From positions 503,001-567,000 of the forward strand of contig OU612066.1 in the NCBI GenBank assembly GCA_914767715.1: DNA of 64,000 nt, given 5' to 3'. Of this stretch, positions 36,301 to 48,562 are shown one piece after another. This stretch comes from Membranipora membranacea. Taxonomy: Eukaryota > Bryozoa > Gymnolaemata > Cheilostomatida > Membraniporidae. The position numbers were made by a program, and so were the translations under genes. The notes beneath the pieces were generated by a model that searched no databases, was not told the DNA's origin, and saw only the letters and a program-made list of their open reading frames with translations. Each line of letters begins with the position of its first letter. Position 1 is the first letter of the stretch.

Positions 36301-37722
36301 ATGTTCTTCAGCCTGCACTGGAGGGAGGTGCTAAGAATGAGGTGAGTAAAAGATTCCTCATTTAATGAATAGTAGGTTCAGGTCCACACGTTCATAACCA
36401 CTAGCATATGTTGCATTGCATAAGTGAAAAGCAATAAAATTAGTTTTTACAATTTTTTTATACTTGTGAGGAAAAGATTTGTCATCGTAAAACACTACTG
36501 TATTTTGATGAAATTTCCAAGTTTGGAACCTTCAATTATTAAATTTTTCCCTTTGTGGGAGGGTACTTCAGCGCCCCTCCCGCGACAACGCTCATTTTCC
36601 TCAGCATTTAAATACCCATGGATCAGCCCTGAATGAGTTGAACAAGAGAATTCTAACTGTTTGGTGATAATCTAATCTAATAATAGTAAAATATCGTTTG
36701 TGTTATGATCTGACCAGGAAGCCACCAAGCTGTACATATTTCACCGAGACAGTAAGGTCGGCGCTATTCAGCATGATGAGCGTATAACAGCAATGAACAA
36801 AAGCAGGAAGATCATTGTCGTGCTGAGTAATTCTTATGTTACCAGCAGCGAGTGTCAAGGGGAGGCAAGTCTGGCAGGTGAGTGCTGGGTATCTAATACT
36901 TCATTCATTTTATTAATATATTCCCTCATTTCATACACGTAACATGTATCAAATCAGGATCTCAAAGTATTAGTACTGCTTCACATGGCAAGTGCAGGGG
37001 TTCCTTAACTCTTCAAACGGGCCTTTGTGCAAGCATATCATGTTGGACCTATTAATTTATGTACACCTGTTGCATGCTGATCTATAACAAATAAATAAGT
37101 ATTTATATCACTTTGACAGGTCACGAGGCGTATGGATCTATGTATTATCAGCCACAGAAGATAATAGTACTAGTAAGAGAGACTCTCGATAATAATCTTA
37201 CCTTCAGTGATTCGATAAGCTCCTTACTTACTGAACATGTCATCAATGTAAGTCACCTATAACCTTGTTATTCTGGTCCTAAATAGTCCTCTCAGATTTG
37301 TCTGTGAAAAATACTTATTATATATCAATTATAAATACGAATATTCACTCTGCTGTGGATTCTACATTAATATATTGACGACACCCCAACCCCTTTGACA
37401 AAATATCTATCTATTGTAGACATTGTGCAATCAGATTCCTTGTTTGTTGAAATGTGATAACTTGAATGCGTTGGGAGTATTAATCACTATTTGAATTTTT
37501 ATGCCAAGTTTCTGAATTTTTTAGCTGAGTGGAGGCGAGTCAGATCAAGAATTGAGTAAAATCTGGAGCCGGGTTCGAAGATTCATACAGAAGCCCAAAA
37601 ATTTATATAGAAGAAGAAGACCTTATCGTCATCAAGTTTTGGATACGAGACACAGATACAGACACAAACGAGATACCACACCTGACAGCCAAACAGCAGA
37701 TAACAATATAGAGCTGACATAA
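33311..37722 (+). CDS. Toll-like receptor
   Basis: Single-pass innate immune receptor: leucine-rich repeats outside, TIR domain inside. Exons: 33311-33313 (ATG only, donor gtgagt), 33421-33644, 34220-36341, 36718-36877, 37120-37247, 37525-37722. All phases close, giving 944 aa. The signal peptide is MKLFSTMLSLCVVLTASMI... (an alternative Met lies at 33436). The ectodomain has many LRRs (LDWLNLERNRLTDIP, LQHLNLGYCRI, IDTLDLSLNQIS) and one C-terminal cap (NPITCGCEVPYL), the single-cysteine-cluster type. The transmembrane helix is at about residues 700-720 (VALACLCCAFLIAW). The TIR domain is at about 749-885: box 1 FDAYIAYDHDS, BB-loop region FHRDSKVGAIQ, box 3-like KIWSRVRRFI. The BB loop lacks the usual Pro. 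The tail is Arg-rich. The family is certain; ligand and orthology are unknown. Confidence 0.93.
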
Positions 37723-37897
37723 CATGGGGTGTACTCTACATGGAGGCGTACTCTAGGCAGAGAAAAATATCAGCTATGGTCAGGTGCTTCATTTGATTTA
37801 TTATAATCCATCCAAAGGACTATAGCTGTTATTACTCGTACAAAAAATAGTATAAAATCACACAGAACCGAACATCTAAAACTTGATGAACCCAATA

Positions 37898-37940
37898 GTT
37901 GGAAGTTGTCTGCTTTATTCTTATGGGCACATAACTCCTC
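37898..37940 (+). repeat. Short dispersed foldback repeat, copy 2
   Basis: ggaagttgtctg near its start and gggcacataactcc near its end match the reverse complement of 7786-7836. It lies in the 460-bp gap between the convergent TLR and VAT1-like genes. The rest of 37723-38181 is AT-rich 3' sequence with AATAAA-like motifs near 38092. Confidence 0.55.
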
Positions 37941-38181
37941 AATCTAACTGATACACATGCACCCAACAAGATTAGATAAGATGAAAAGTCTCAAAGGAAA
38001 TTTTTAGCCTTGTTCAAGATTGTCAGTATCCCCTGATCAGTTATTCTATTTGAATTGCAGTTATTTGAAATCTATATTATTATGATTATTTTAATAAAAT
38101 ACTTATCAAAATATATTTGGTAAAACATTAGAAATTACGGCACTTAGAATGTTACAAGTTGAGAGCTCATTGTAAGTGAGC

Positions 38182-41100
38182 TTACTTTTTAGTGGCTGGA
38201 GTCCCCTTATCACTCATCACAGAGGCATTAAGAATAACCTTACCGACATTCTGCCCTGAGTATATCCGCCCCATAGCTTCCTTTATCTGTGAAACAAGAA
38301 GATTATCTCATCAGTTATGTGATCAATGATACTCATGAGCCTGTATCTTGTAAACATAAAACCATAATACTACATTGTGAAACAAATATATGTATGACAT
38401 ACAGACCACTATTCGATTTCAGGAATAAATTTAATAGTCACGCTGAGCGTTTGGGGCAGATAAGAAGTCTGGTTCATGACCCCAAACCAGGATTTCAAAA
38501 CACAACAACTGTTTATGATAGTTTGAGGTGTTAGGAAGAGCTTTTTCTCTATTTGTATTATGACAATCCAATGTTCTATTGTGTCATGGTGTGAATACTT
38601 AATCCTGAATGGAGCATTTATAAGACAACATTGGGGAGATGGGAGGTAATTTGTACAAAGATCCTCTGACACTGCTGTGACTTGGACCATTCCTCCTACA
38701 TCTCTATATGATATACTCAGCTATCCTGAGGTGACTGACCTGCTCAAAGTGCCACACACTGTCGATATGAGGTTTGATCTTCTCCTCTTTGTACATATTC
38801 AGGAGGTTAGTCATAGCTCTCCTAGTTACTGGGTGGTATTCTGGATCCTGCATCATCTTACCGACATGTAGACCCCCAACTAAGACACTTCTCTCCATCA
38901 AGCCGAACCCGCTATATGAACCAGAGTTAAAGTAGTTCCACATAATACTGAACATGGATGTCCATGTCTTGTTAGCTCCACTGATGTAGCTTGACCCTCC
39001 TAAAAGTATAATTATATCATGTCAATACTTTACAACAAGATAGTTATATAATAATTCATTTTGTTTAGAGTGTATCTATTATTAAGTCCTCTACACCACA
39101 CTGACATCGAGATTACACTATTAACATGTGTATCTCTGATCGTTAGAGTCAATTTAGTAGCAGTACCTAATATGTACCCACCCCTAATTAATAAAATTGA
39201 ACACGGGTCGTCACACCAAATTCTTTGTGATGGTACTACTACTAAGTGAATTAATTCACTCTCTATCGATCAGAGATATACATGCAATAGTATATCACGT
39301 GATCAGTGTGCCTCTACACTTCATCTTTCAAAGAGAATAAAACCTGAGTGTCAGACAGACAGACAGACAGTCAGACAGACAGACGGACAGACAATAACAA
39401 TGTGCTCTTACCATAGTGAATATGTTTACCCAGTGATCTGAGTAATGTATGGGATTTCTTAGATGTTGGACCACCAACTGGATCCAGCATAATATCAACT
39501 CCTACAAAATAACAAAACTTCTCTGTATGTGTACAGGCTGATTATACTATGTTACAGTGTGCCCTTATATTACCAACAAAACATACAACTTATAGAGCAG
39601 GTAAACTCACCAATGTGACAACTAATAAATTATCTCCGCTTATATATACCTGATTCTACACCCCTTCACCTGATGCTGAGACTGATCAGAATGTTTGACC
39701 CCCCATTCAGTCTGATCAGTTTACTATACTCACTGATACTCTACTTGTCATCTCATAACTTGTGATGTCATGTCAATACCAATTTTATTTAGTGTAGTGG
39801 TAACCCCACAAAAGTGAGTAAAGAGTAGATATCTAGACACGTTTGGATTAAATGTAACTCTCATCAATGCCTCACAATAAAAAGTCAATTACCTTTGGGA
39901 AAGAGTTTTCTTGTTTCTTCAACAAAGTCCAGAGATTTGTAGTCTATTGGGTGATGTATACCATTAGCCAGGCAGTGTTTGTGTTTAGCCTTAGATGCTG
40001 TGCCGATCACAGTCACATCAGGGACGGTAAGGCAAAGCTGACCAACTGCGGTACCAACACCACCTAAAATAGCATAGATCTCACAATATATGTACTACTG
40101 GGTATAGTTATAGCAGAATGCTCTTCACTGAGGGAAATTAATAAAAGGTGATAATTTTGTGAGATACAAAGTTGTGTCCTCAATACTATAGGGGAGACAA
40201 CTATCATGTAGTCATTTATTCATGTAAATTCATTCTTTTGTTACGATAGCTTCATGAGACTCAGAGCATGAGATTCAGATATTCACTTTGATATAAAAAC
40301 AAGAAGAAATGGACATACCTGCAGCCATATGGACGAATACTTTGTCTCCTGGTTTGAGAGCTGCCTGATCAAACAGCATCAAATAAGAGGTCAGATAATT
40401 AACAGGGATAGCTGCAGCGTCCTCTAAGCTCATGTTATCTGGTATCACATTACAATCACTAGAGGGGAGAACTACAACGTCACTCCAAGCTCCAAAATTC
40501 TTCAGTCCTACTACTCTGTCTCCGACCTGTCAATGTGACAAAACCACTCATGGATCACATAATCATCACTGCTTGTGTGGATTCATTCATCACTGCTAAT
40601 GTTGCTCAATCATGATTTTTAATGTTTGATTTTGCTGACTATGATCATAGAGATAACTCTATGGCTATGATAGACTCACTCTACTAATGGAAGCGGCAGG
40701 TATTTTGTTAAATTGTAAGAAACATAGACTGTGTGTTATGTCTATGGTAGGGAAGTGTTTTGTTTACTTTGCGCTAATAAGATAAGAAATCACATGATCA
40801 GTTGGCTTATAAAGTATTAAGATGTGATGATTTTGTCTGCTCAGTAACAATCTATTTAGGCCTGTGTATGTTACGTACAAACCTTGAGATCTGTGACTTG
40901 TGAGCCGATCTGACCGATCACTCCCGAGCACTCGTACCCAGGTACTGTGGGGAGGGGAGGTATAGGAGAGTACAGCCCCTATAAATAAACAATAATATAC
41001 AGTAACTCATCTCTTGTATAGGGGTTATACAGTAACTCATTTCTTGTGTAGGGGTTATACAGTAACTCATCTCTTGTGTAGGGGTATGGTACAGAATCAG

Positions 41101-42415
41101 TCACAGCACTGTAATCATTACACCAAATCTAAATATTCCACACATTAGAGACAGTGATCTCAGTCTGATGTTTCTCTTAAACCATTTCATGGTCCATTGA
41201 TTCCTTATTACCGTAATACCTCACCTATAAGTCACCGGACTTATAAGTGAATCACCCCCCTCCAGTTATAAGACACCCCACAGCTATAAGACACCCCACA
41301 GCTATAAGACACCGTGTCTTATAAGTGAATCATATCAGTAGTTGACGTTTGGAAGCTCTCCATCTTTGAATCAAGCGTCTATTAATGTTCAATTCTTGCA
41401 GTCTTGTCAAGGTTGTTATTCTTTTCAACTGTTCTCAATACTTCCAGTTTCTGCTGAATGGTGTATGAGGTTCTTGGCATGTTTTATTTATTTTGAAAGA
41501 CTGTGAGAGAGATATGATATCTCACAGCTTCATGCTTACAAGTCGCACACTTCACCACTGAGCTATTCAGCTGCAGTGATGGTAACAGGTTTTAGTCCAA
41601 ACTAAATATAAAAATGCTTCAAATAATAGTCGCGTCTATATGCTACTCTCTTACAGCCGCCTTCACTTATAAATCGCGCGATCTATAGGTGAGGGATTAC
41701 GGTAGATAAAAATCTCTCTAGTGTGTGGAAAATTTAGATCTGATGTAATGATTTACATAGTATGATTCCTCAGGACCATGAATACACAATAAAAAATAAT
41801 AAATATGACAACTAAGTATAATCTGCACACCGGTGGATGTTATCAGCAACAACCCGGTCATCTTATCTAATACTGACACAATATCTCCATACTCTGGGAT
41901 ATCAGCTTAGGATCTTATTATGGCAGACAGACAGCCAGCACTCTAAGAGGCCTATGTTCGTCTGAATTAATTCACCTAAACTTAGGCTAGAGTACCTAAA
42001 TTAGGAAAACAATGGAAACCCATAATAATATAGAAATATTTTGCCCACAATGGAACAATGGTTTTGGTATCTCATAACTTTGAACTCTGAAAGTTGCCTT
42101 TCTTTATGTGAGGCAGCGTCACCATTGCTGTGCTGCAGAGATGAATTAAGACCCCATGTCACCAGGGAGAATGATGTCACAAGGCTATCCTGCAGGCACA
42201 ATGGTCAGACAGACAGACACACAGACAGACACACAGACAGACAAACGATCTGTTATAGTTACCTGTCTAAGGCTGCATTCAGCAAAGTTTAGACCACAGA
42301 ATTTGACGTTGATGAGGACATCATTATCTCCGACGTCAGGTATAGGTACATGTCGGATCTCCAGATTATCCTCACCTTTAAGTGATGTCAGAGTCAGAGC
42401 TCGTCTAGTAGTCAT
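38182..42415 (-). CDS. VAT1: VAT1-like zinc-less quinone oxidoreductase family protein
   Basis: Member of the medium-chain reductase (zeta-crystallin/quinone oxidoreductase) superfamily, closest by motif memory to synaptic vesicle protein VAT-1 homologue. That protein is an NADPH-binding membrane-associated protein linked to mitochondrial lipid transfer and vesicles. Exons (-): 42415-42263, 40978-40883, 40526-40319, 40063-39893, 39501-39412, 38999-38740, 38286-38182. Every phase closes, giving 360 aa. The GroES-like N-terminal half includes CGLNFAECSLRQGLYSPIPP. The nucleotide-binding glycine motif HMAAGGVGTAVGQL falls at about residues 148-161. GIHHPIDYKSLDFVEE and KIKPHIDSVWHFEQ closely follow VAT1. 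It lacks the N-terminal extension of human VAT1. Convergent with the TLR gene. Orthology to VAT1 versus VAT1L is not separated. Confidence 0.92.
39140..39310 (+). repeat. Dispersed repeat, copy 2 (partner at 29812-30000)
   Basis: It shows the same ordered motifs as the copy inside the inverted-repeat element and lies in a VAT1-like gene intron. A (GACA)n microsatellite follows at 39354-39394; similar GACA tracts occur near 1799-1825 and 42206-42243. Confidence 0.7.
40990..41092. repeat. Roughly 30-bp tandem repeat, VAT1-like intron 1
   Basis: Three copies of a unit containing acagtaactcat, (c/t)tcttgt and aggggttatac sit just upstream (on the gene strand) of the second exon. Confidence 0.85.
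41209..41704. mobile_element. TA-flanked MITE in VAT1-like intron 1
   Basis: The left end taccgtaatacctcacctat and right end ataggtgagggattacggta are inverted repeats of about 21 bp with one clear mismatch, and the ends include the dinucleotide TA. The interior holds repeated ttataagacacccc and ttataagtgaatca motifs. The size (about 495 bp) and TA ends suggest a non-autonomous Tc1/mariner/pogo-type element. No transposase frame is present. Confidence 0.75.
41515..41595 (-). mobile_element. tRNA-like SINE fragment nested in the MITE
   Basis: The reverse complement contains gaatagctcagtggtgaagt gtgcgacttg, a tRNA A-box-like start, followed by a degenerate body. No intact B box is visible. It lies inside the TA-flanked element. 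Confidence 0.45.
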
Positions 42416-42639
42416 TTTTGTATATCACTCGCTGTAAAACAGTAAGTTGGCTACAGCTATGCAGAAAACCACGCATTAAGTATGCATTCCATAAACTGAG
42501 CTGACACCAATTATTTCCTGCGGGAAATTGGTAAAGTATCCATTACAAAATTAAACAAGGTCTGACATAACCTAAGTTCCATAGCCTACAATTTTTTAAA
42601 TGTGGGTTAAAATCGCAAGGTTAGCGCCAAACTGCTCTC

Positions 42640-42790
42640 AGTTTGCAGGCAGTTCGGAGTACACCTGGGACTCAACTGAGTCCAGTAGTTGGTAGACTGC
42701 AGCGGGATTCGAACCCAAGACCTCTAACTCTTGCGCGTTGAAGGGCAGGCACACTAACCAACTGAGCTACCTCCTACTCCTACTCCTCAT
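42640..42790 (-). mobile_element. tRNA-derived SINE
   Basis: In reverse complement: A box gtagctcagttgg (42757-42770) and B box ggttcgaatcc (42705-42715), about 40 bp apart, as in RNA polymerase III tRNA promoters. The flanking ends do not pair as an acceptor stem, so this is a SINE head rather than a tRNA gene. A second, decayed copy is at 21690-21790. It lies about 220 bp upstream of the VAT1-like start. Confidence 0.75.
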
Positions 42791-44199
42791 GTATTTGATA
42801 TCCATCCAAGTCTTTTGTTTTGGTGTGTGAACAGATCTCGGTTTACAAATAAGGCCAACGACAAGACTGTCATACATATCTCAGGACTGCCTCACAACAC
42901 GTCTTATGAGTCTGCACACAACCATCGCCGGCGACTAGATAAGGTCGTTACAGAATTGATAAATGCAGTTCTTAAACTCAAAAGTAGCTGAGATGTAATC
43001 TCAACAGTCTCTCAAAGCCAACAAACAATATTTTTCAATATTCTGATTGCTAGCCAAGTTCAACAAGGAGTTAGTTCTCACTCCTTGCTGGCATAATGAT
43101 GTCTGATAGTGATTAGTAATGTAAATATGGAAAGACCTAGCTGCTGTTATTGTTTGGATGCTAGGGAGCCTTGAAAACAATATAAATCATTTGAAATAGT
43201 CAGCACTGATTCATCTGCATAAGTAAAACCATTGATTGATTCAGAACTGAAACTGAAATTCTTTTTTTTTTAAATAATGATTTATTAAATTCAAGGCTCT
43301 AGTCCATACCTTCCAATCTACAGCTGCCAGGTTTCCATACTTACTGACTTTCAGTCAACACAGCCATATTTAATACAGCTAAGCAAATGGCCTAATTCAG
43401 ACAGCTAAGCAAAATTCAATAAATAATGTCAAAAGAAAGCTTGTAAGCAAAAAAAAGGTAGTCCCTAGGCAAATTGTACCGGATACGGAAGGAAGTACAG
43501 TTATTGGAGTAGCTATAAGGTTGTTCCTGCTGAGTCTTGGAGGTGTGTCATAGATGGCATTAGGGAGGCAACTCTTATCATCATAGCAGTCTGTCAATTC
43601 GATACTGTCTGCATTTTAGTGGGATCATACATCTCCAGCCGTCTCTACCTGTCTATTTCCAGCTTGTTCATGTTCTCTTAACAGTATGTTTAAATCTCAA
43701 TCTGGGCCTCCATTGATTCTGCTTCTCTTCATTTAGCTTACAGTAGAGTCCTAATTTATATTCGACTTTTGAGAACTAATATAACTACTGTAAATATTAC
43801 ATTAACATGTGAAAGATTGATTTCCCAAGTCTGGAAGTCTGCATTGTGCCTATATCCATACTGGTGGGGTAATGACATGACATGGCTTACTTTAAAACAT
43901 ACATTCAAAACATACATCATTGCTATTATGCAATGCAAAGAGTCTCTGCATCAGGAATACAATAACTAATGTAAGTTGTTATTGTTATTGTTATTATAAA
44001 TTATAACATAAAATTATAATATAAATTTAATATAAAATATAAATAAATATAATATAAATATAAATAAATAAAAATAATATAAAATTATATAAAAATATAA
44101 TATAAAATATTATAATTATAATTATATTATAAATTGTTATTGTAAATTATAACTAATGTAAAGTTACTAATGTAAATTATATAATAACTAATATAATTG
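42791..44199. other. Intergenic region between VAT1-like gene and LINE
   Basis: No exon is recognised. A short foldback, caaggagttagttctcactccttg, lies at about 43063-43087. The last 210 bp (43980-44190) are a very AT-rich simple tract of ttattgttat and ataaatataa units, forming the immediate target context of the LINE. Confidence 0.55.
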
Positions 44200-44272
44200 T
44201 TGTGCGTGACATCGAGTTGTCAAGAAGCAAAAAACTCAACTCGATAGTTTTGTAATAAATTTTGTTAATTTT

Positions 44273-45490
44273 ATGGATCAAAATACTCGTGCAAAGAAGC
44301 GGAAGCGGAAAAATAAAGAACAAAATGGTAACTATCTATTGTATGCAGTATCTAAAGGAAAAATAACGGGATTATTCAAGAACTGGCTCTCCTGCAGCCA
44401 TTCCGTAATTGGTATTGAATCATCCGCATATAAAGGATTCAACGATCTTGAATCAGATAAGCAGTACCTCAAAGAAAGTGGTACTGCAGTAAAATACATA
44501 AGCTGCACTGAAAGTGACTTTCTCAAGCCAAACTTTGAGGAAGATACGAAAAGCATCGATTCCTTTAGTACAATGTCATACGATAACGTAATAGAAGCTT
44601 CAACATCTGCACAGCAAAGCACAACATGACATGGGCAAGTTAATACTAGTTGTCATCTATGTCCACAAATTTTAGATCAGATTACTAAACTAATCACCAG
44701 GGTAGATGCCCTTGAAAACATTATTGTGAAACAGAATGGTATTATATCAACTCTCAATACGGAGATGGAAGCCAACAAAAAGCAAATAGTAGAAAGGAAT
44801 TCTTCCTTGATAAAAGAGGAATTCCTAAAACTCAATGAATCAACTGTTGGACTTTCTGACAAAATAACTACGTATGCTGACAAATCAGCAGTGAAACCCA
44901 AGAAAAATGAGATTCTTCGCAGAATTCCTAAGAATGCAGAACAAAGGAACAAAATACCGTTTGAAACGAAGAGGTCATTCGTCATATATGACTTACAACC
45001 TACAGAAATACCAAACATCAACATAGACAAGATACGGATGGCAATTTGCCAACGTCACGGTTCTACTAAAGTTGATTTTATCAATAGATATATATTTGAT
45101 CAAAACAACCTATCTAAATGCAAATTTTCAATTCAACTCTCTAACCAATCAGACCTAAAGAAGATTGTTGAAGAATGGGATGAATCGACTTTAGGCGGTT
45201 CCAAAGCAAGGTTTACCATTCAACCTGTCCCTCATGTTGCTGTTGTTAAAGGAGTTCCACTTCATATGACACCTGAAGATATTGTTATGGATGTCATGCA
45301 ACGCAGATTACAGATGCACAACAGCCTACCGAATTACTACAACTGATGGAAAGCCACTTCGTGCGGTAAAATTGCAATTTTTAAACGATATCGAAAAAGA
45401 TAGAGCCATTCAAAATGGAGTAGTATTTCGCTCTCAATATAATATCTTACTTAATGTAGAAGAATTACGCCACAAAAAATCTTCAAATGA
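44273..45490 (+). pseudogene. LINE ORF1 (broken)
   Basis: Starts at ATG 44273 with a Lys/Arg-rich N-terminus (AKKRKRKNKEQNG). The frame is interrupted by TGA at 44627-44629 and then continues in the same frame with a predicted coiled-coil-like, Lys/Glu-rich stretch (about 44640-44950). It changes frame near 45340, after which AVKLQFLNDIEKDRAIQNG continues to TAA near 45492. It is likely the RNA-binding chaperone protein of the element, inferred from position and composition only. Confidence 0.7.
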
Positions 45491-48357
45491 TTAACACAAA
45501 TGTTTCAGGCAATAATGTTTTTGACACAAATCTATTTTATCATAGGAAGTTATGGAATGATATAAATTGTCTAGCTGATCAAAATTTCAGGCCAAACTAT
45601 TTTAATGAAAGTAATCAAAGAATCCGCATTTTACATCACAATGTCAGATCATTGTTGAAACGTTTTTTCATTTTTTGAATCCCTGAACCTCAATGAGAGT
45701 GTTGACATTTTTTCAGTCAATGAAACATGGTTGCGGCCTGAAATACCAGATTCACTTGTAACTTTGCCTGGTTTTAGTATTGTTCGTTCTGACCGTAATT
45801 CAACCTTAAAATCAAGAGCAGGGGGTGCAGCCATTTTTGTTAGTTCTAAGTTGAGTTTCAGCGTTCTTGATAAGCCTAAAGACCGCTTGTCTGATTTTTG
45901 TGACTCAGTGTGAACTGAAATCAATTTCTCACATAAACCCACAATAGTTTCTTCTATTTACCTACCTCCTGATGTAAAAAAGTCTGATTTCATAGAGTGT
46001 CTGATAGAAGTTTTAAATATAAGAGAATTAAAAGGAAAGCAAGTTGTTCTTCTCGGCGATTTTAATATCAATTGGAATCAAAATACTAGGGAAAAAATTT
46101 CAATCAGAATAGGACTAGATGTTTTTAACTTGGAACAGAAAGTTACAGGTGTTACCTTTTGCAGTTTTAAAGGTAATGAGAGTCTATTGGATCATATTTA
46201 TGCAAGCAAAAACTTAGAAGTTGAAAAATCTGGAATTTTGACTTGTGATAGAACTGTTTCTGATCATTACGCTACCTTTGTAATATTAAAAGTTAGTAAA
46301 ATAATAAGGCCTAGACGAAAACTCATACATTTCCGCAACTTTAAATCTATTGATAACATTGCTTTCTTTAATCATGCTAAGTCATTGCCTTTTTTACAAC
46401 TTTGTTCTGATACATCTAGGAGCCTTGATGAGAGAATTGATTTATTTGATTCACTCATCTCAAATCTATTGAACAATCATGCACCTATCATGACTAGGAG
46501 AATACGTCACCACAAAAATCCATGGATGAATAGCTCACTACTTCGATTGATACGTTTCAAAAATCAGACATACAAATCCATTTTCAAATCTCCCAAAAAC
46601 CAAAATATTCAACCTTCAACATTACATGACTTAATAAAACTTAAAAGCTATACACTAAATCAGATTAGAAAAGCCAAAAAGTATTATTACATTCATAAAC
46701 TAAATGATTCTAAATCATCCTTCTACCAAACATGTGGAACTCTTTTGGGAAAAGCGGACAAGAAAAGTGAAATTGACTCTTTAGTCTTCAATAAAACTTT
46801 AGTAACAGATGAAAAAGAGATCGCTAATACATTTAACACCTTCTTCACGTCAACTTGCTCTCAACAGAAACTGGATGTCAAGGATGCATGTCAACATATG
46901 ACGGATAAAACTCCTCTAACCAAGTTTGAATTTACTAAAATATCAACTGAACAAGTACGTCGCAAACTTCTTTTAATGTCGCCAAAAAAGAGAGGAGGTG
47001 TTGAAAAAATTCCAACTTTTATATATCAAATCTTATCAAATGTTATTGCTTTACCTATAACAATTCTCATCAATAAAAGCTTTCTCACAAAAAGTTTTCC
47101 TAGTTCTTTAAAAATGGCATTGGTTACACCTATCTTCAAGAAAGGTGACCATACAAATCCCTCTAATTACAGACCAATTTCTTCACTGCCAATTATGTCT
47201 AAAATCTTTGAAACATTTATGAATGACCAACTGTCTACATTCCTTACAAGTCATAAATTACTGAATATTAGACAATTTGGATACCGTAAGAGCCATTCTT
47301 GTGAGTAGCTTTTACTCAGTCTTCTAGATGTCTGGAAATCAAAACTTGATTCTTCTTCACCTTGCTATATTTCAGCATTATCATTGGACGTTAGAAAGGC
47401 ATTTGATTCAGTAAATCATCAACTTTTGCTCACCAAATTAAAATATCTCGGTATAGCAGAATCTGCTCGATCAATGCTATCGTCCTATTTGAATAATAGA
47501 TTTCAGTGTTTTAAAGTTGGCAATGCCACATCTGGAGTTCTAAATATTAAAAGTGGTTCCTCAAGGTTCAATTTTGGGGCCATTGCTTTTCAATATTGCC
47601 ATAAATGATCTATTAGGTAAATTTTCAAATTCATTTGCCTTTGCTGATGATACTTTGATTTTTGAGATATCCGATTCTCTAAATGAAGCAATATCAAAAT
47701 CAGAATCTCTTGTTACAATGGTAACAAACTGGTATTCTGTCAATGGTTTTAATCTAAATTTAGACAAAACCCAGTTTTGTGTATTTTCGAACAGAAAGGT
47801 TGAAACAATACCTAATCTTGTTTCAAATAATGTACAAATCAAATCAGCAACTTCAATTAAACTCTTAGGTGTGATCTTGGACCAGCATCTGTCATTGAAA
47901 ACCTATATTGAGTCCCTGGTATTAAAATCTAATTTGAAAATTTGTCAATCCTTCACATCTGCTTCAAGCTTATAAATCGTATGGTCGTCCCATCTTGGAG
48001 TATTGTTCTTCTCTGTTATTAAATACTTCTGATTACAACTCTAACTTGTTAGAACTTTGTCAAAACAGAGCCATCAGGATAATTCTTGGTACAAACTCAT
48101 TTTTTTCGATCTCAACTGGTCGTGCGATTTTGAATCTTTCCACTCTGGGTGACAGGAGGAGGGCAACTTTTGATAGGTTTGTCAAAAATGCCACTCTAGG
48201 CAAGAACACCTCATTTTTCATCCTTAAACTAATCAATTCCTGCAAAATGCACAATAGAGTTTTGCGGTCAGGACGTAAAATAATTAAACCAAAATGTAGG
48301 ACCAAATATGGTAAAACGAGATTTTTAAACCAATTCATTTCATTTAGTAAAGCGTAA
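45487..48357 (+). pseudogene. LINE ORF2: endonuclease and reverse transcriptase (broken)
   Basis: The endonuclease part shows ILHHNVRSL, FSVNETWL, VVLLGDFNIN and the terminal SDH (TVSDHYATF). The reverse transcriptase part shows ALVTPIFKKGD, NYRPISSLP, LDVRKAFDSVNH, PQGSILGPLLF and the catalytic FADD box (FAFADDTLIF, about 47632-47661), then LLGVILDQHLSL. The C-terminal end shows LELCQNRAIRIILG. Lesions: frameshift near 45660, TGA at 45911, TAG at 47306, frameshifts near 47560 and 47960. Final TAA at 48355-48357. Confidence 0.88.
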
Positions 48358-48562
48358 TAATATATATCAATCAATCACAAGCATACTGTAAAAAATTTTC
48401 TCCCAACTGATTATCATTTCTGTCCATATCTATAAATATTTTTCTTTCTTTTTTGTTTTGTTTATGAGGTCAAAAAGTTGTTATTTTCCTTTGTTTATGA
48501 CATACTTATACATATGAAAACCTCAATAAAAACATTATAATAAAATAATAAAAAAATAAAAC

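Larger units (their letters stand above)
44200..48562 (+). mobile_element. Nearly full-length LINE (non-LTR retrotransposon)
   Basis: About 4.4 kb with a two-ORF layout and an A-rich end (aataataaaaaaataaaa). The 5' part contains a foldback, atcgagttg/caactcgat (44212-44246), just before ORF1. ORF2 has an apurinic endonuclease followed by reverse transcriptase. The order and motifs resemble CR1/jockey-group elements; the clade is not certain. Seven clear lesions make it inactive, but reading frames remain readable throughout, so insertion is fairly recent. It differs from the LINE remnant at 22860-24112. Confidence 0.9.

Noticed and set aside
42640-42790. A genuine tRNA gene
   Set aside because: The A and B boxes are present, but the ends do not form an acceptor stem and a related decayed copy exists, which fits a SINE.
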